A DNA stretch of 64,000 nt from positions 3,658,001-3,722,000 of the forward strand of contig NZ_CP029482.1 in NCBI RefSeq assembly GCF_003151075.1, written 5' to 3'. The notes beneath the pieces were generated by a model. It saw only the letters and a list, made by a program, of their open reading frames with translations, ran no database searches and had not been told where the DNA came from. The DNA is from Pseudomonas sp. 31-12 (GTDB lineage Bacteria > Pseudomonadota > Gammaproteobacteria > Pseudomonadales > Pseudomonadaceae). A program made the translations under genes and the position numbers. Each line of letters begins with the position of its first letter. Positions within the stretch are counted from its first letter, which is position 1. This document shows, piece by piece, positions 16,758 to 26,239 of this stretch.

Positions 16758-19700
16758 ATGCCGCAGTTCTTTATCGATCGCCCGGTGTTCGCCTGGGTGG
16801 TCGCCCTGTTCATCCTGCTGGCCGGCGCGTTGGCCATTCCTCAGTTGCCGGTGGCGCAATACCCCGACGTCGCGCCACCGCAGATCGAAATCTACGCCGT
16901 GTATCCTGGCGCCTCGGCGCAGACCATCGACGAGAGCGTGGTCAGTCTGATCGAGGAAGAGCTCAACGGCGCCGATCACCTGTTGTATTTCGAATCCCAG
17001 AGCAGCCTCGGCAGCGCCACCATCAAAGCCACTTTCCAGCCGGGTACCAACCCTGAAATGGCCCAGGTTGATGTGCAAAACCGCTTGAAAGTCGTGGAGT
17101 CGCGTCTGCCACAAGCGGTCAATCAGCAAGGCTTGCAGGTGGAGAAAGTCTCCGCCGGTTTCCTGTTGCTGATCACCCTGACCTCCAGCGACGGCAAGCT
17201 CGACGATGTGGCGCTCAGTGATTATCTGGCGCGCAACGTCATGAACGAGATCAAGCGTCTCGACGGTGTCGGCAAGGCCCAACTGTATGGCGCCGAACGG
17301 GCGATGCGGATCTGGATCGACCCGCAGAAGCTGATCGGTTTCAACCTGACCCCGGCCGACGTCAACGCCGCCATCGTCGCGCAGAATGCTCAGGTCTCGG
17401 CCGGTAGCATCGGTGATTTGCCGACGCGCACCACCCAGGAAATCACTGCGACCATTCTGGTCAAAGGCCAATTGTCGACGCCGGAAGAGTTCGCCGACAT
17501 CGTCCTGAAAGCCAATCCCGACGGTTCCACTGTCCGGATCAAGGATGTGGCGCGAGTCGAGATCGGCAGCCAGGAATACCAGTTCGGCACGCGCCTGAAC
17601 GGCAAGCCGTCCACCGCCGTCAGTGTGCAGTTGGCGCCGGGCGCCAACGCCCTGAGTACCGCGACCCTGGTGCGGGCGAAGATGGATGAACTGGCGCGCT
17701 ATTTCCCGGCAGGCGTGGAATACAAGATTCCGTACGACACTTCACCTTTCGTCAAAGTCTCGATCACCAAAGTGGTTTTCACCCTCGGCGAGGCGATGCT
17801 GCTGGTGTTTGCGGTGATGTTCCTGTTTCTGCAGAACATCCGCTACACGCTGATCCCGACGCTGGTGGTGCCGGTGGCGCTGATGGGCACCTTTGCGACC
17901 ATGCTGGCGCTGGGCTTCTCGATCAACGTGTTGACCATGTTCGGCATGGTGCTGGCCATCGGCATTCTGGTGGACGACGCCATTGTGGTGGTGGAGAACG
18001 TCGAGCGGATCATGGCCACCGAGGGCCTGTCGCCCAAAGAGGCGACGCGCAAAGCCATGACGCAGATAACCGGGGCGATCATCGGCATCACCCTGGTGCT
18101 GGTGGCGGTGTTCATTCCGATGGCGTTCATGCAGGGTTCGGTCGGGGTGATTTACCGCCAGTTCTCGCTGTCGATGGCCACCTCCATCCTGTTCTCGGCG
18201 TTCCTTGCTCTGACGTTGACCCCGGCGTTGTGCGCGACGCTGCTCAAGCCGATTGCCAAGGGCGAGCACCACGAGAAAACCGGTTTCTTCGGTTGGTTCA
18301 ACCGTGGTTTCGAGCGGTTGACCGCGCGTTATCAAGGCTGGGTCGCCTATGCACTGAAACGCACCGGTCGATATCTGCTGATCTACGGTGTGCTGCTGAT
18401 CGGTCTGGGTCTGTGCTTCAGTCGTTTGCCCTCCTCGTTCCTGCCGGTTGAAGATCAGGGTTACACCATCACCGACATTCAGCTGCCACCGGGCGCGAGC
18501 AAAAACCGCACGGTGCAGGTCGTCGAGCAAATTGAAGCGCACAACGCCACGGAACCGGGTGTGGGCGACAGCACGGTGATTCTCGGCTTCAGTTTTTCCG
18601 GCAGCGGGCAGAACGCCGCACTGGCATTTACCACGCTCAAGGATTGGTCGGATCGGGGCAGCGACGACTCGGCAAGTTCCATCGCCGACCGCGCCAACAT
18701 CGCGCTGAGCCAGATCAAGGATGCCGTGGCCTTCTCGGTGCTGCCGCCGCCGGTTGACGGCCTCGGCACCTCCAGCGGTTTCGAGTTTCGCTTGCAGGAC
18801 CGTGGCGGCCTGGGTCATGCCACGCTGATGAAAGCGCGCAGCGAATTGCTCACCGCCGCCGAGAAAAGTCCGATCCTGATGAACGTGCGCGAAAGCGCAC
18901 TAGCCGAAGCACCGCAAGTGCAGCTGGAAGTCGACCGCAAACAGGCCAACGCGCTCGGCGTGTCGTTTGCCGACGTGGGCAACGTGCTGTCCACGGCGGT
19001 CGGTTCGGCCTACATCAACGACTTCCCCAATCAGGGGCGGATGCAACGGGTGGTGGTCCAGGCCGAAGGCGATCAGCGCAGTCAGGTGGCCGATCTGCTG
19101 AAGATCCATGTGCGTAACGATGCCGGGAAGATGGTGCCGTTATCGGCGTTTGTTCAAGCGAAATGGATTCAGGGGCCGGCGCAATTGACCCGTTACAACG
19201 GCTACCCGGCGATCAGCATTTCCGGTGAGCCGTCGCCCGGTCACAGCACCGGTGAAGCCATGGCGGAAATCGAGCGGCTGGTTGCGCTCGGCCCGGCGGG
19301 ATTGGGTCAGGAGTGGACCGGGTTGTCATTGCAGGAACGTTTGTCCGGCAGTCAGGCGCCGATTCTGCTCGGTTTGTCGCTGCTGATCGTGTTTCTGTGT
19401 CTGGCGGCGTTGTATGAGAGTTGGTCGATTCCGACGTCGGTGCTGTTGGTGGTGCCGCTGGGTGTGCTCGGCGCCGTGCTGGCCGTGACCTTTCGCGGAA
19501 TGCCCAACGACGTGTTCTTCAAGGTCGGGCTGATCACCATTATTGGCCTGTCGGCGAAGAACGCGATCCTGATCATCGAATTCGCCAAGAGCCTGTATGA
19601 CGAAGGCCATGACCTGATCGACGCCACGCTGCAAGCGGCGCGTCTGCGATTGCGGCCGATTGTGATGACGTCGCTGGCGTTCATTCTGGGTGTGGTGCCG

Positions 19701-19853
19701 TTGGCGATTGCTACCGGGGCCAGTTCGGCCAGTCAGCAAGCGATCGGTACCGGAGTGATTGGCGGGATGATCACGGCGACGCTGGCGGTGGTGTTTGTGC
19801 CGGTGTTTTTTGTGGTGGTGATGAAGTGGGTGAAGCGCATGAATAAAGGGTGA
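16758..19853 (+). CDS. RND efflux pump, inner-membrane transporter (HAE1/AcrB type)
   Basis: Product of 1031 residues, normal for hydrophobe/amphiphile efflux RND pumps. It opens MPQFFIDRPVFAWVVALFILLAG; the proton-relay helix 4 contains GILVDDAIVVVENVERIM (two aspartates), and the second half carries GLSAKNAILIIEFAKSLYDEG with the relay lysine. Two large periplasmic loops follow helices 1 and 7. It works as a proton-driven trimer exporting amphiphilic compounds together with the adaptor encoded just upstream. No outer-membrane factor gene follows: the next gene at 20054 is unrelated, so a shared OprM-like channel is presumed. Not assigned to a named Mex system. Confidence 0.93.
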   Translation: MPQFFIDRPVFAWVVALFILLAGALAIPQLPVAQYPDVAPPQIEIYAVYPGASAQTIDESVVSLIEEELNGADHLLYFESQSSLGSATIKATFQPGTNPEMAQVDVQNRLKVVESRLPQAVNQQGLQVEKVSAGFLLLITLTSSDGKLDDVALSDYLARNVMNEIKRLDGVGKAQLYGAERAMRIWIDPQKLIGFNLTPADVNAAIVAQNAQVSAGSIGDLPTRTTQEITATILVKGQLSTPEEFADIVLKANPDGSTVRIKDVARVEIGSQEYQFGTRLNGKPSTAVSVQLAPGANALSTATLVRAKMDELARYFPAGVEYKIPYDTSPFVKVSITKVVFTLGEAMLLVFAVMFLFLQNIRYTLIPTLVVPVALMGTFATMLALGFSINVLTMFGMVLAIGILVDDAIVVVENVERIMATEGLSPKEATRKAMTQITGAIIGITLVLVAVFIPMAFMQGSVGVIYRQFSLSMATSILFSAFLALTLTPALCATLLKPIAKGEHHEKTGFFGWFNRGFERLTARYQGWVAYALKRTGRYLLIYGVLLIGLGLCFSRLPSSFLPVEDQGYTITDIQLPPGASKNRTVQVVEQIEAHNATEPGVGDSTVILGFSFSGSGQNAALAFTTLKDWSDRGSDDSASSIADRANIALSQIKDAVAFSVLPPPVDGLGTSSGFEFRLQDRGGLGHATLMKARSELLTAAEKSPILMNVRESALAEAPQVQLEVDRKQANALGVSFADVGNVLSTAVGSAYINDFPNQGRMQRVVVQAEGDQRSQVADLLKIHVRNDAGKMVPLSAFVQAKWIQGPAQLTRYNGYPAISISGEPSPGHSTGEAMAEIERLVALGPAGLGQEWTGLSLQERLSGSQAPILLGLSLLIVFLCLAALYESWSIPTSVLLVVPLGVLGAVLAVTFRGMPNDVFFKVGLITIIGLSAKNAILIIEFAKSLYDEGHDLIDATLQAARLRLRPIVMTSLAFILGVVPLAIATGASSASQQAIGTGVIGGMITATLAVVFVPVFFVVVMKWVKRMNKG

Positions 19854-20053
19854 CTACCGCCCTCGCGGGTGATGACAATAGTTTTCACCCGCCGAACACA
19901 AGTCTGGCCTCAGCCAGAAAAAATCCACTTCAGTTATAAAAAACAGGACTCTTACACCTGTTATATCTGACAGTTACTTAGGAACGATCAAACACATAAG
20001 CTGTTTCCTGCCGCGCGGCAATTAAATACTCCCCTACCGGTTCAGGAGCGCAT
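19854..20053 (+). promoter_or_regulatory. AT-rich intergenic region with lux-box-like copy 2
   Basis: Just after the pump gene is an imperfect stop hairpin (GCGGGTGA 19865-19872 with TCACCCGC 19885-19892). The palindrome ACCTGTTATATCTGACAGTT is at 19956-19975, 78 bases before the ATG at 20054; CATAAG (19995-20000) lies 19 bases beyond it, at about the distance of a -10 element in a promoter whose -35 region is overlapped by a LuxR site. AGGAG (20044-20048) is the ribosome-binding site. Confidence 0.65.
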
Positions 20054-20953
20054 ATGGAAATCACCACCACGGGCTTTATCACAGCGAAGTTGAATGACGA
20101 GGTCAATTTTCACGGAGACAAGAAACCGACTCTTTACCATGACCCTGTGTACAATTTTTGGGTCGCGAATTCAGCTGATGTAAAAGACGACGGGCAAAGC
20201 TTCTTGATCGAGCTGCGGATACCGGATGAGGGAGATGTGACGAACAAGGAGTATTCCATTGACAGTGACTATTCAAACCTTGCCACCGCCAAGGCAAGCT
20301 GGATTGAATTTCGGGATTCTAACTGGACGCCTTTTCTGGCTAAATCGGGCAAAATAAATGTAACGATCGATACTAAGCAACAAACTGTAACGGGCACTTT
20401 CAACTTTACCGTTCGCCTTTTAGAAAACAAGGAGCTTGTTGTCAGTCAAGGCTTATTGGAGATGAAAGGCTTTGAAGTCCTGGCAACTTCAAAGGCAGAT
20501 ACCGCTGGCACCTTCACGGCTGCGCTTGAAGGTGGCGCGTATAAAAAATACAACGCCAATCAATTTCTACTCGAGGCACGTCCCGGGAATCCGGAGGTAG
20601 GCCTGAAGGTTCCACATTGGCTGGCCTGGTCCCAGACCTATTCAGACGGTGTACCCAACCGCCCGCTGGATATAGTCACTATCTCATTTGCACGCGACCT
20701 TGGACCTGGCACTTTTGAACTGGACGCATGCAAGGATAAAATCCTCGTCAGTTACAACGAGGTTTATCCGGGAGCGGCAGGCTATCCGGCAAAAAGCGGC
20801 AAACTGGTGGTCGAGCAAGTGCCCGCGGATGGTTCATCGCATGGTTTGTTCACGGGCCGCCTGGAATTCATCAGTGAAGTAGCCTCCAACGGGACGCAGA
20901 TTACGTTCAAAAATGGAGTTTTCACTTTAGACAGTAATCCTCAAACCCCTTGA
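20054..20953 (+). CDS. Protein of unknown function, beta-rich, low-GC
   Basis: Product of 299 residues that I do not recognise. It looks like two similar beta-rich halves: residues about 5-145 (FITAKLNDEVNFHG ... WVANSADVKDDGQSFLIELRIPDEG ... GTFNFTVRLL) and about 150-299 (GTFTAALEGGAYKKYNANQFLLEAR ... ITFARDLGPG ... GLFTGRLEFISE). Each contains a xGxFxxxL strand and a TFTF/TGTF-type hairpin, suggesting duplication of one lipocalin- or Ig-sized domain. No signal peptide. Base composition is more AT-rich than flanking genes, pointing to acquisition. It shares the lux-box-like upstream palindrome with the genes at 10787 and 26240, so co-regulation is likely. Confidence 0.7.
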   Translation: MEITTTGFITAKLNDEVNFHGDKKPTLYHDPVYNFWVANSADVKDDGQSFLIELRIPDEGDVTNKEYSIDSDYSNLATAKASWIEFRDSNWTPFLAKSGKINVTIDTKQQTVTGTFNFTVRLLENKELVVSQGLLEMKGFEVLATSKADTAGTFTAALEGGAYKKYNANQFLLEARPGNPEVGLKVPHWLAWSQTYSDGVPNRPLDIVTISFARDLGPGTFELDACKDKILVSYNEVYPGAAGYPAKSGKLVVEQVPADGSSHGLFTGRLEFISEVASNGTQITFKNGVFTLDSNPQTP

Positions 20954-21051
20954 CGCTTTTGACCTGCCCCTTGATTGACCTGAAAGGCAGCGCTTGATGC
21001 ACCACTCACGGCAAGGCTATGGTGCTGCAGAGCCCCTGACCGTGAGTCTCC

Positions 21052-21693
21052 ATGCCTTTCCTCGCCCGCACCCACCCTCGCCTGTCCGGCGCCACCCTCC
21101 TTGGCGTCGCGGCAGGCATTCTGGCTCCGGCCGATTCGATCATCAGCAAAATCCTCATTGGCTGGAATGTCGGGGTCTGGACGTACCTGATCCTGATGCT
21201 CTGGCTCACCACGCGCGCCAAGGCCCCGGACGTGAAGCGCATTGCCGAAGTCGAAGATGAAAACGCCGGTCTGGTGCTGTTCGTGGTGTGCATCGCCGCG
21301 ATTGCCAGCCTCGCGACCATCACCTTTGAACTGGCCGGCAGCAAAGACCTGGAAACCACCCGCAAGCTGCTGCATTACGGCTTCACTGCGCTGACGGTTC
21401 TCGGTTCATGGCTGCTGATCGGGGTGATTTTCAGCGTGCATTACGCCCGTCTGTTCTACACCTGGGACGGCAAAGACCTGGCGCTGCGCTTTGCAGAAGG
21501 CCTGGAAACGCCCAATTACTGGGACTTCCTGTACTTCTCTTTCACCATTGGCGTGGCGGTGCAGACCTCGGACGTCGGCGTGGCGACCCGGGGCATTCGC
21601 AAAATCGTGCTGGCACAATCGCTGATCGGTTTTTTGTTCAACACGGCGATCCTCGGCTTCTCGATCAACATCGCGGCAGGACTGTTCAACTGA
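21052..21693 (+). CDS. DUF1345 inner-membrane protein
   Basis: Product of 213 residues with five or six hydrophobic helices and DUF1345 hallmarks: [48 protein letters not shown] and [22 protein letters not shown], the last resembling the pore-like signature of small channel proteins. The family is uncharacterised. Apparently single; the downstream AraC gene begins 76 bases later. Confidence 0.85.
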   Translation: MPFLARTHPRLSGATLLGVAAGILAPADSIISKILIGWNVGVWTYLILMLWLTTRAKAPDVKRIAEVEDENAGLVLFVVCIAAIASLATITFELAGSKDLETTRKLLHYGFTALTVLGSWLLIGVIFSVHYARLFYTWDGKDLALRFAEGLETPNYWDFLYFSFTIGVAVQTSDVGVATRGIRKIVLAQSLIGFLFNTAILGFSINIAAGLFN

Positions 21694-21769
21694 TGCGTGC
21701 ACAAACGTTCTAGGCATCGACCTCGGCATCGGCGTTAAATAAACCGGCAATCCGTCCCACAGGTGCAGC

Positions 21770-22609
21770 ATGACCACTCACAACTGGATCGATCTGGCCC
21801 AGGACGCCGATACCGGCATCGAGACCCTGCGCGCGCATTTCCAGGGCCACGCCTACGACCCGCATTGGCACGACAGCTACCTGGTGGGCGTCACCGAACA
21901 AGGCGTCCAGCAATTCAATTGCCGGAGGGCGACGCATCAAAGCACGCCGGGCAAGGTATTCCTGCTCGAACCGGGTGACATCCACGACGGCGACGCGCCG
22001 ACTGAAGACGGTTTCACCTATCGCATGCTGTACCTCGATCCGCAGTGGCTGAAACGTGAACTCAGTGCCGTCTTCGAAAATGCCCCCGACAACAGTCAAT
22101 TGAGTTTCGCCAACACCCTGGCCAGCGATCCACGACTGGCCCACGCCACCAGCCTGGCGTTTCAAACGCTGCATCACGGCGAGCTGAAAATCGTCCGCCA
22201 GACCGCGCTCGACAGGTTGCTCGAACGTCTGACCAGCCATTTACACTGGCGCACCCGTTACGGCGAAGACCCGCGCCTGCCGTTGGTGGCGCAGAGGGCT
22301 CGTGAGTATCTACACGCCAATGCTCAATACGATATCGGCCTCGATCAATTGGCCGCAGCAACGGGTGTCGACCGTTTTCGTCTGACTCGCGCCTTTAAGG
22401 CCGCCTATGGCATGGCACCCCACGCCTACCTCGTGCAATTGCGCCTCGCCACGGCCCGGAGAATGCTGGCCCTTGGCAGTCAACCGGCAGCAGTGGCGAT
22501 GGAACTGGGCTTTGCCGATCAGAGCCATCTGGGCCGCTGGTTTGTCCGGGCATATGGCTTGACTCCGGCGCTGTACCGCAAGCGCTGCTCAAATCTTCCA
22601 GACGCATGA
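21770..22609 (+). CDS. AraC-family transcriptional regulator
   Basis: Product of 279 residues: N-terminal cupin-like ligand domain (about 15-110; HWHDSYLVGVTEQGVQQF and GKVFLLEPGDIHDG) and a C-terminal pair of helix-turn-helix motifs (about 180-275; YDIGLDQLAAATGVDRFRLTRAFKAAYGMAPHAYLVQLRLATARRML and AVAMELGFADQSHLGRWF). It is followed by a LysE-type exporter gene 51 bases downstream in the same direction, the common arrangement in which the regulator responds to an amino acid or analogue and controls its export. Confidence 0.88.
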   Translation: MTTHNWIDLAQDADTGIETLRAHFQGHAYDPHWHDSYLVGVTEQGVQQFNCRRATHQSTPGKVFLLEPGDIHDGDAPTEDGFTYRMLYLDPQWLKRELSAVFENAPDNSQLSFANTLASDPRLAHATSLAFQTLHHGELKIVRQTALDRLLERLTSHLHWRTRYGEDPRLPLVAQRAREYLHANAQYDIGLDQLAAATGVDRFRLTRAFKAAYGMAPHAYLVQLRLATARRMLALGSQPAAVAMELGFADQSHLGRWFVRAYGLTPALYRKRCSNLPDA

Positions 22610-22660
22610 CCCGAACTTTGTGAGGATCGGCTCCAGAGATCATTCACGGAGCCCGCTGCC

Positions 22661-23269
22661 ATGTTGTCCACCGTTCCCACACTGCTGCCATTTTTGCTGT
22701 TCGCTTTTGTCGCGTCCATCACGCCGGGACCAACCAACATTCTGGTGCTGAGCAACAGCGCCCGCTTTGGCTTCAAGGCAGCGCTGCCGATCATTTTCGG
22801 CGCCTGTGCCAGTGCGGCGCTGATTGTGTTGCTGGTGGGGAGCGGTGTGGGTGAGTCGCTCTCCGGATTGCCAGGGGTGCAATCGCTGATGAAATGGGCC
22901 GGGATCGCCTGGCTGAGCTTCCTGGCATGGCAGATTTACCATGCGCCGCTCTCGACATTCACCGTGGATGGTGGAAAAAGACGCGAGTTTGGATTGTGGG
23001 CAGCCGCGAGCTTGCAGTTGGTCAATCCAAAAACCTGGATGATGGCGTTTGCCGTGGTCGGTGTGTTCGCCGGGGTCGGCGATGATCGTCAACTTCAGAT
23101 TATCGGGCTGTCGCTGGCATTTTTTCTGGTTTCGCTGCCGTGCCTGACTGTTTGGGCACTGTTGGGAAAGGGTGCAAACCGATGGCTTGGCTCGGCAAAG
23201 GCCCTCCGGCGTTTTAATCGCGCAATGGCGTTACTGCTATTGGTTTCTGCCTGGCTTGCGCTGATGTGA
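22661..23269 (+). CDS. LysE/RhtB-family amino-acid exporter
   Basis: Product of 202 residues with six predicted helices. The N-terminal signature FVASITPGPTNILVLSNSARFGFKAALP carries the TPGPxN motif of the LysE superfamily, and QLVNPKTWMMAFAVVGVFAG is the second conserved block. It exports amino acids or related small metabolites across the inner membrane. The context with the preceding AraC regulator suggests inducible expression. Convergent with the autotransporter gene across a hairpin. Confidence 0.88.
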   Translation: MLSTVPTLLPFLLFAFVASITPGPTNILVLSNSARFGFKAALPIIFGACASAALIVLLVGSGVGESLSGLPGVQSLMKWAGIAWLSFLAWQIYHAPLSTFTVDGGKRREFGLWAAASLQLVNPKTWMMAFAVVGVFAGVGDDRQLQIIGLSLAFFLVSLPCLTVWALLGKGANRWLGSAKALRRFNRAMALLLLVSAWLALM

Positions 23270-23283
23270 CGCGAGTCTTTAGC

Positions 23284-23314
23284 TAAAAAAATGCCCCGAA
23301 ACGTTCAGGGCATT
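23284..23314 (-). terminator. Rho-independent terminator of the autotransporter
   Basis: Stem AATGCCC/GGGCATT (23290-23296 and 23308-23314). On the minus strand it is followed by a run of six T (23289-23284), so it mainly serves the autotransporter gene; on the plus strand the T-run is weak. Confidence 0.75.
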
Positions 23315-23348
23315 GTTGTATCGAGTTAGCTGAGAATCGCTGACTCCA

Positions 23349-25997
23349 TCAGAAGAAGTAGCTCAACCACAAGTTCCCACTCCAGTCCTGGCTGACCGTC
23401 TTGCCTTTGCTGCCACCGACTTGACCGGACACTTGCCAGTTTTTTTGTGCAGGCGTCCACTTCAGGCGTACACCGTATTCAACGGCACTGCGACCACGAT
23501 CGTCATCGAAGGCGTCATCGTCATTGATCGTGACCTCGTTGGTTTTTACAAACTCATGAGTGACGGCGGTGACCAGACTCGGCTCCAGCACACCCCCGCC
23601 TTCGAGCGCAATTGCTACCCCGCCCCGGATGCCGACTTTGCCTTGAAACGAACGCATGGCATCGCTTTCTACTTCCAGCCCATTGTCCAGTCGATAGTTG
23701 TCGCTCTGGGTGATGGCTGTGGCCAGTTGCACTTTAGGTTCGATAAAGTAGCCGCTGTCGAAACGAATATGTTTGCCCACCGCCACCGACCCGCTGACAC
23801 CCAATGCTTTGAAGTCACCTTTGGCAGGTGTGCCATCGCTCATGATGACCTTGGCCTTGTGATCAAACTCGTTGATCTTGGCCATGACGTTAACGAAGAC
23901 ACCGCTTTTAACATCGAACGTATTGCCATAGACACCGGCGTTCAGGCTTGTAACCGTTGCACTGGATCCGTACTTGAGATCCATCTCGGTATGACTCGAC
24001 CCGAAAAACCCTCCCAACACCCATAGACGGCCCGCCAAATCGACCGCCGTATCGGCACCTGCAGTGATTCCCCTCTGGTTCTGGGTATACCCGTCGCCGT
24101 AGGCATTCTTGACGCTGTATTGATTGCCGTACGTGTGCACCCAGACGCTGTTGCTGAGGTTCATGACCGCGTCGTCACCGGCTGCACGTAACGAACCCAT
24201 CTGATTGTCGCTCATGCCACGCTCACCCACCTGCTCGCTGAGCATGGTTGTTTCAGCGTACGTGATACTGCGCGCGCTGCCTGCCAGTGCCAAGGCCGTA
24301 TTGGTCGACTTACTGACTGTCTCCTTGTCCGGGCGCAGGTACAAGCCCTCGCCTTCCCTCGCCAGCCGGTAGACAAACGTGCCGCCGTCCACTGTTTCCC
24401 CATTATTCAAGCTGACGTCAGCGTTGCCCGAATTGATAATGCCGATGTGTACGTCCTCGGCAGTCAGCGGATTGTTGCCGGTAGCGGTGACATCAAATTT
24501 AATTTGACCGTCCGCGTGCCCGGCATTGAAAAAATCGGTATTGCCGGTGCTCAAGTCTGTCCCCGTGAAAACAGTGACGTTGCCGGAGACGTTAGCGACA
24601 TCCAGCCGAAGGAACTGCTCGTTGGTGCCCATGCGCACGATGCCGCCGTTGGACGTCAGGTTCTGTATGGCGTTATCCCCGGTCATCACCCACTGCGCCG
24701 CGTTGTTGATGCTCAGATTGCCTGAATTGTTGACTTTGCCGGTCAATACCGACCCATTGTCCAGCAGCACGTTGCCATTGATACCGGTAACTACATCACC
24801 GGTCATGCTGCTGCCATTGGTCAGCGCAAGGCTGGAAACATTGTCGGCATTGCCGTTGAGCACAGAGCGGTTGTCCAGCGACACGCTGCCATTGGCATCG
24901 GAGAGCACGTTACCGGTGATACGACTGCCATTGTTCAGTGCGAGGCTGACGACATTGTCGACATTGCCGTTGATTGCAGAATTGTTGTTTAAATTGACCG
25001 TTGCCGCTGTCCCCGCAACAGCCTGCACATTACCGTTCAACGTGCTGTTGGAATCAAGGCTGACCTGAGTGACATTCTGCAAATTGCCATTGATGGAGGC
25101 TGCGTTTTTCATCAACAGCGCAACGGTGCTGCCGGTATCGGCAACGACATTGCCATCCAGAGCACTGCCGTCAATGGTGAGATTGGCGGTGGAGCGATTG
25201 GTCGCTTGCAACAGGTTACCGTTGCCACCGATCAGCTCGCTGGTGCCAGAAATACTGATATTCGCAACTGTACCGGCAGCACCCGAAGAGCCCAATAAGA
25301 TGGCTGACCCTGTTCCCCCCGTTACACGGGTACTGTTCAACGTCACAGTGTTGGCATTGACACCGGTTAAATCAGTGTTGATTTGCAGGCCGTTCTTCTC
25401 TCCGGACAGAACGCTGCCGTTGGCCGAAAGCGTCGCCCCACCAAGCCTCACACCATAACTGTCCGAACCCGTGCCTCGGACGGTGGAGTTCTCGACGTTT
25501 AATACGGCAAAGCCCACCGCATCCGCGCCATTCAGGCCGATGATCGTGCTTCCTCCCTTGACCGTCGCGCTCGAAGACGCCGGGGTAGTGGTATTGCGAC
25601 CCAAGAGAAGACCGAAACTGTTGGTACTGATGATGGTGCTGTTGTCGATAATGGCGCTGCTGTCGATCAGTTGTATCGCCCCCCTGCCAGCCGCGCTGTT
25701 TACAGTCGCACCAGAGAGGTTTACCACTGAAGTGTTGGCATCGATACGGGCGCTTTGACCGCCATTGAAAACGACGTTGGCATTTGATGACGAGATGGTC
25801 AGCGCCTGTGCGTTATCAATGGTTAGTGTGCCCCCTTGGGACACCACCCAGGCTTCCGGTGCGGGTGGGTTCGTGACGACTGCGCTCTCACCTGGATTTA
25901 GTGTTCGACTGAAGGCCTCGCTGGAGGATAGAAGTGCCGCAGCAATCACTAACTTCTGAAAAGTCACAGAGGGCGGAGATTTAAAACAAAAATGCAT
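23349..25997 (-). CDS. Type Va autotransporter with tandem-repeat passenger
   Basis: Product of 882 residues. Signal peptide (LVIAAALLSSSEAFS, about 14-28), a long passenger (about 30-590) and a C-terminal beta-barrel (about 625-882: WVHTYGNQY, GITAGADTAVD, LWVLGGFFGSSH, ending in Phe as outer-membrane proteins do). The passenger is rich in N, G, S and T, with NGNV/LDNGS-type repeats consistent with a right-handed beta-helix (pertactin-like). Such proteins are displayed on the cell surface as adhesins or for biofilm/host contact. Start at 25997 because GAGGAA lies about seven bases upstream; the frame is open to 26030. The cargo function is not determinable from sequence. Confidence 0.9.
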   Translation of the reverse strand: MHFCFKSPPSVTFQKLVIAAALLSSSEAFSRTLNPGESAVVTNPPAPEAWVVSQGGTLTIDNAQALTISSSNANVVFNGGQSARIDANTSVVNLSGATVNSAAGRGAIQLIDSSAIIDNSTIISTNSFGLLLGRNTTTPASSSATVKGGSTIIGLNGADAVGFAVLNVENSTVRGTGSDSYGVRLGGATLSANGSVLSGEKNGLQINTDLTGVNANTVTLNSTRVTGGTGSAILLGSSGAAGTVANISISGTSELIGGNGNLLQATNRSTANLTIDGSALDGNVVADTGSTVALLMKNAASINGNLQNVTQVSLDSNSTLNGNVQAVAGTAATVNLNNNSAINGNVDNVVSLALNNGSRITGNVLSDANGSVSLDNRSVLNGNADNVSSLALTNGSSMTGDVVTGINGNVLLDNGSVLTGKVNNSGNLSINNAAQWVMTGDNAIQNLTSNGGIVRMGTNEQFLRLDVANVSGNVTVFTGTDLSTGNTDFFNAGHADGQIKFDVTATGNNPLTAEDVHIGIINSGNADVSLNNGETVDGGTFVYRLAREGEGLYLRPDKETVSKSTNTALALAGSARSITYAETTMLSEQVGERGMSDNQMGSLRAAGDDAVMNLSNSVWVHTYGNQYSVKNAYGDGYTQNQRGITAGADTAVDLAGRLWVLGGFFGSSHTEMDLKYGSSATVTSLNAGVYGNTFDVKSGVFVNVMAKINEFDHKAKVIMSDGTPAKGDFKALGVSGSVAVGKHIRFDSGYFIEPKVQLATAITQSDNYRLDNGLEVESDAMRSFQGKVGIRGGVAIALEGGGVLEPSLVTAVTHEFVKTNEVTINDDDAFDDDRGRSAVEYGVRLKWTPAQKNWQVSGQVGGSKGKTVSQDWSGNLWLSYFF
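24690..25130 (-). repeat. Imperfect coding repeats in the autotransporter passenger
   Basis: Segments of about 40 residues repeat, each of the form LxNxSxxNGNVxNVxSLxLxNGS, visible at least four times in succession (INGNVDNVVSLALNNGS, LNGNADNVSSLALTNGS, MTGDVVTGINGNVLLDNGS, LTGKVNNSGNLSINN). Coordinates are approximate. Such arrays can change copy number by recombination. Confidence 0.7.
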
Positions 25998-26021
25998 GGG
26001 GAATTCCTCAAACTGCGCAAC

Positions 26022-26045
26022 TACTGACATTGCTTTTTGGCAGTA
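26022..26045. promoter_or_regulatory. Imperfect dyad before the autotransporter
   Basis: TACTGACA (26022-26029) and TGGCAGTA (26038-26045) form a 7-of-8 inverted repeat with an eight-base spacer, 24 bases upstream of the start codon. The half-sites resemble those of the lux-like boxes, but the spacing differs (8 instead of 4), so it is listed separately. Confidence 0.3.
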
Positions 26046-26239
26046 TTGAAAGCTCCCACCAAAAAAACGTTCGACACTTTAATGAGAAAATCGAGACTTA
26101 TATGTAGGAATATTCCTTAACAAAAGAGGAATTATTCTCGCCGACTGTAGCGTGTCTACCGTTCCCTTGCCGTTAACACGGGCAATCACGAAAGAAACAT
26201 CCGTGTCTCTCTCGCGACACCGATCAGCTAATACGCCAA

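Noticed and set aside
16266..17471. Minus-strand open frame of 401 residues
   Set aside because: Antisense across the adaptor/pump junction; no coherent domain.
23284..23314. This hairpin as a strong terminator for the lysE-type gene as well
   Set aside because: The T-run follows the stem only on the minus strand; on the plus strand the bases after the stem are GTTGTA, so only weak termination is expected.
24526..25068. Plus-strand open frames across the autotransporter passenger
   Set aside because: They are shadows of the NGS-rich repeat coding region (L/P/S/T-rich on the opposite strand).
26022..26045. A fourth copy of the lux-like box before the autotransporter
   Set aside because: Half-sites are similar but the spacer is eight rather than four bases and it lies only 24 bases from the start, so it is not counted with the three matching copies.
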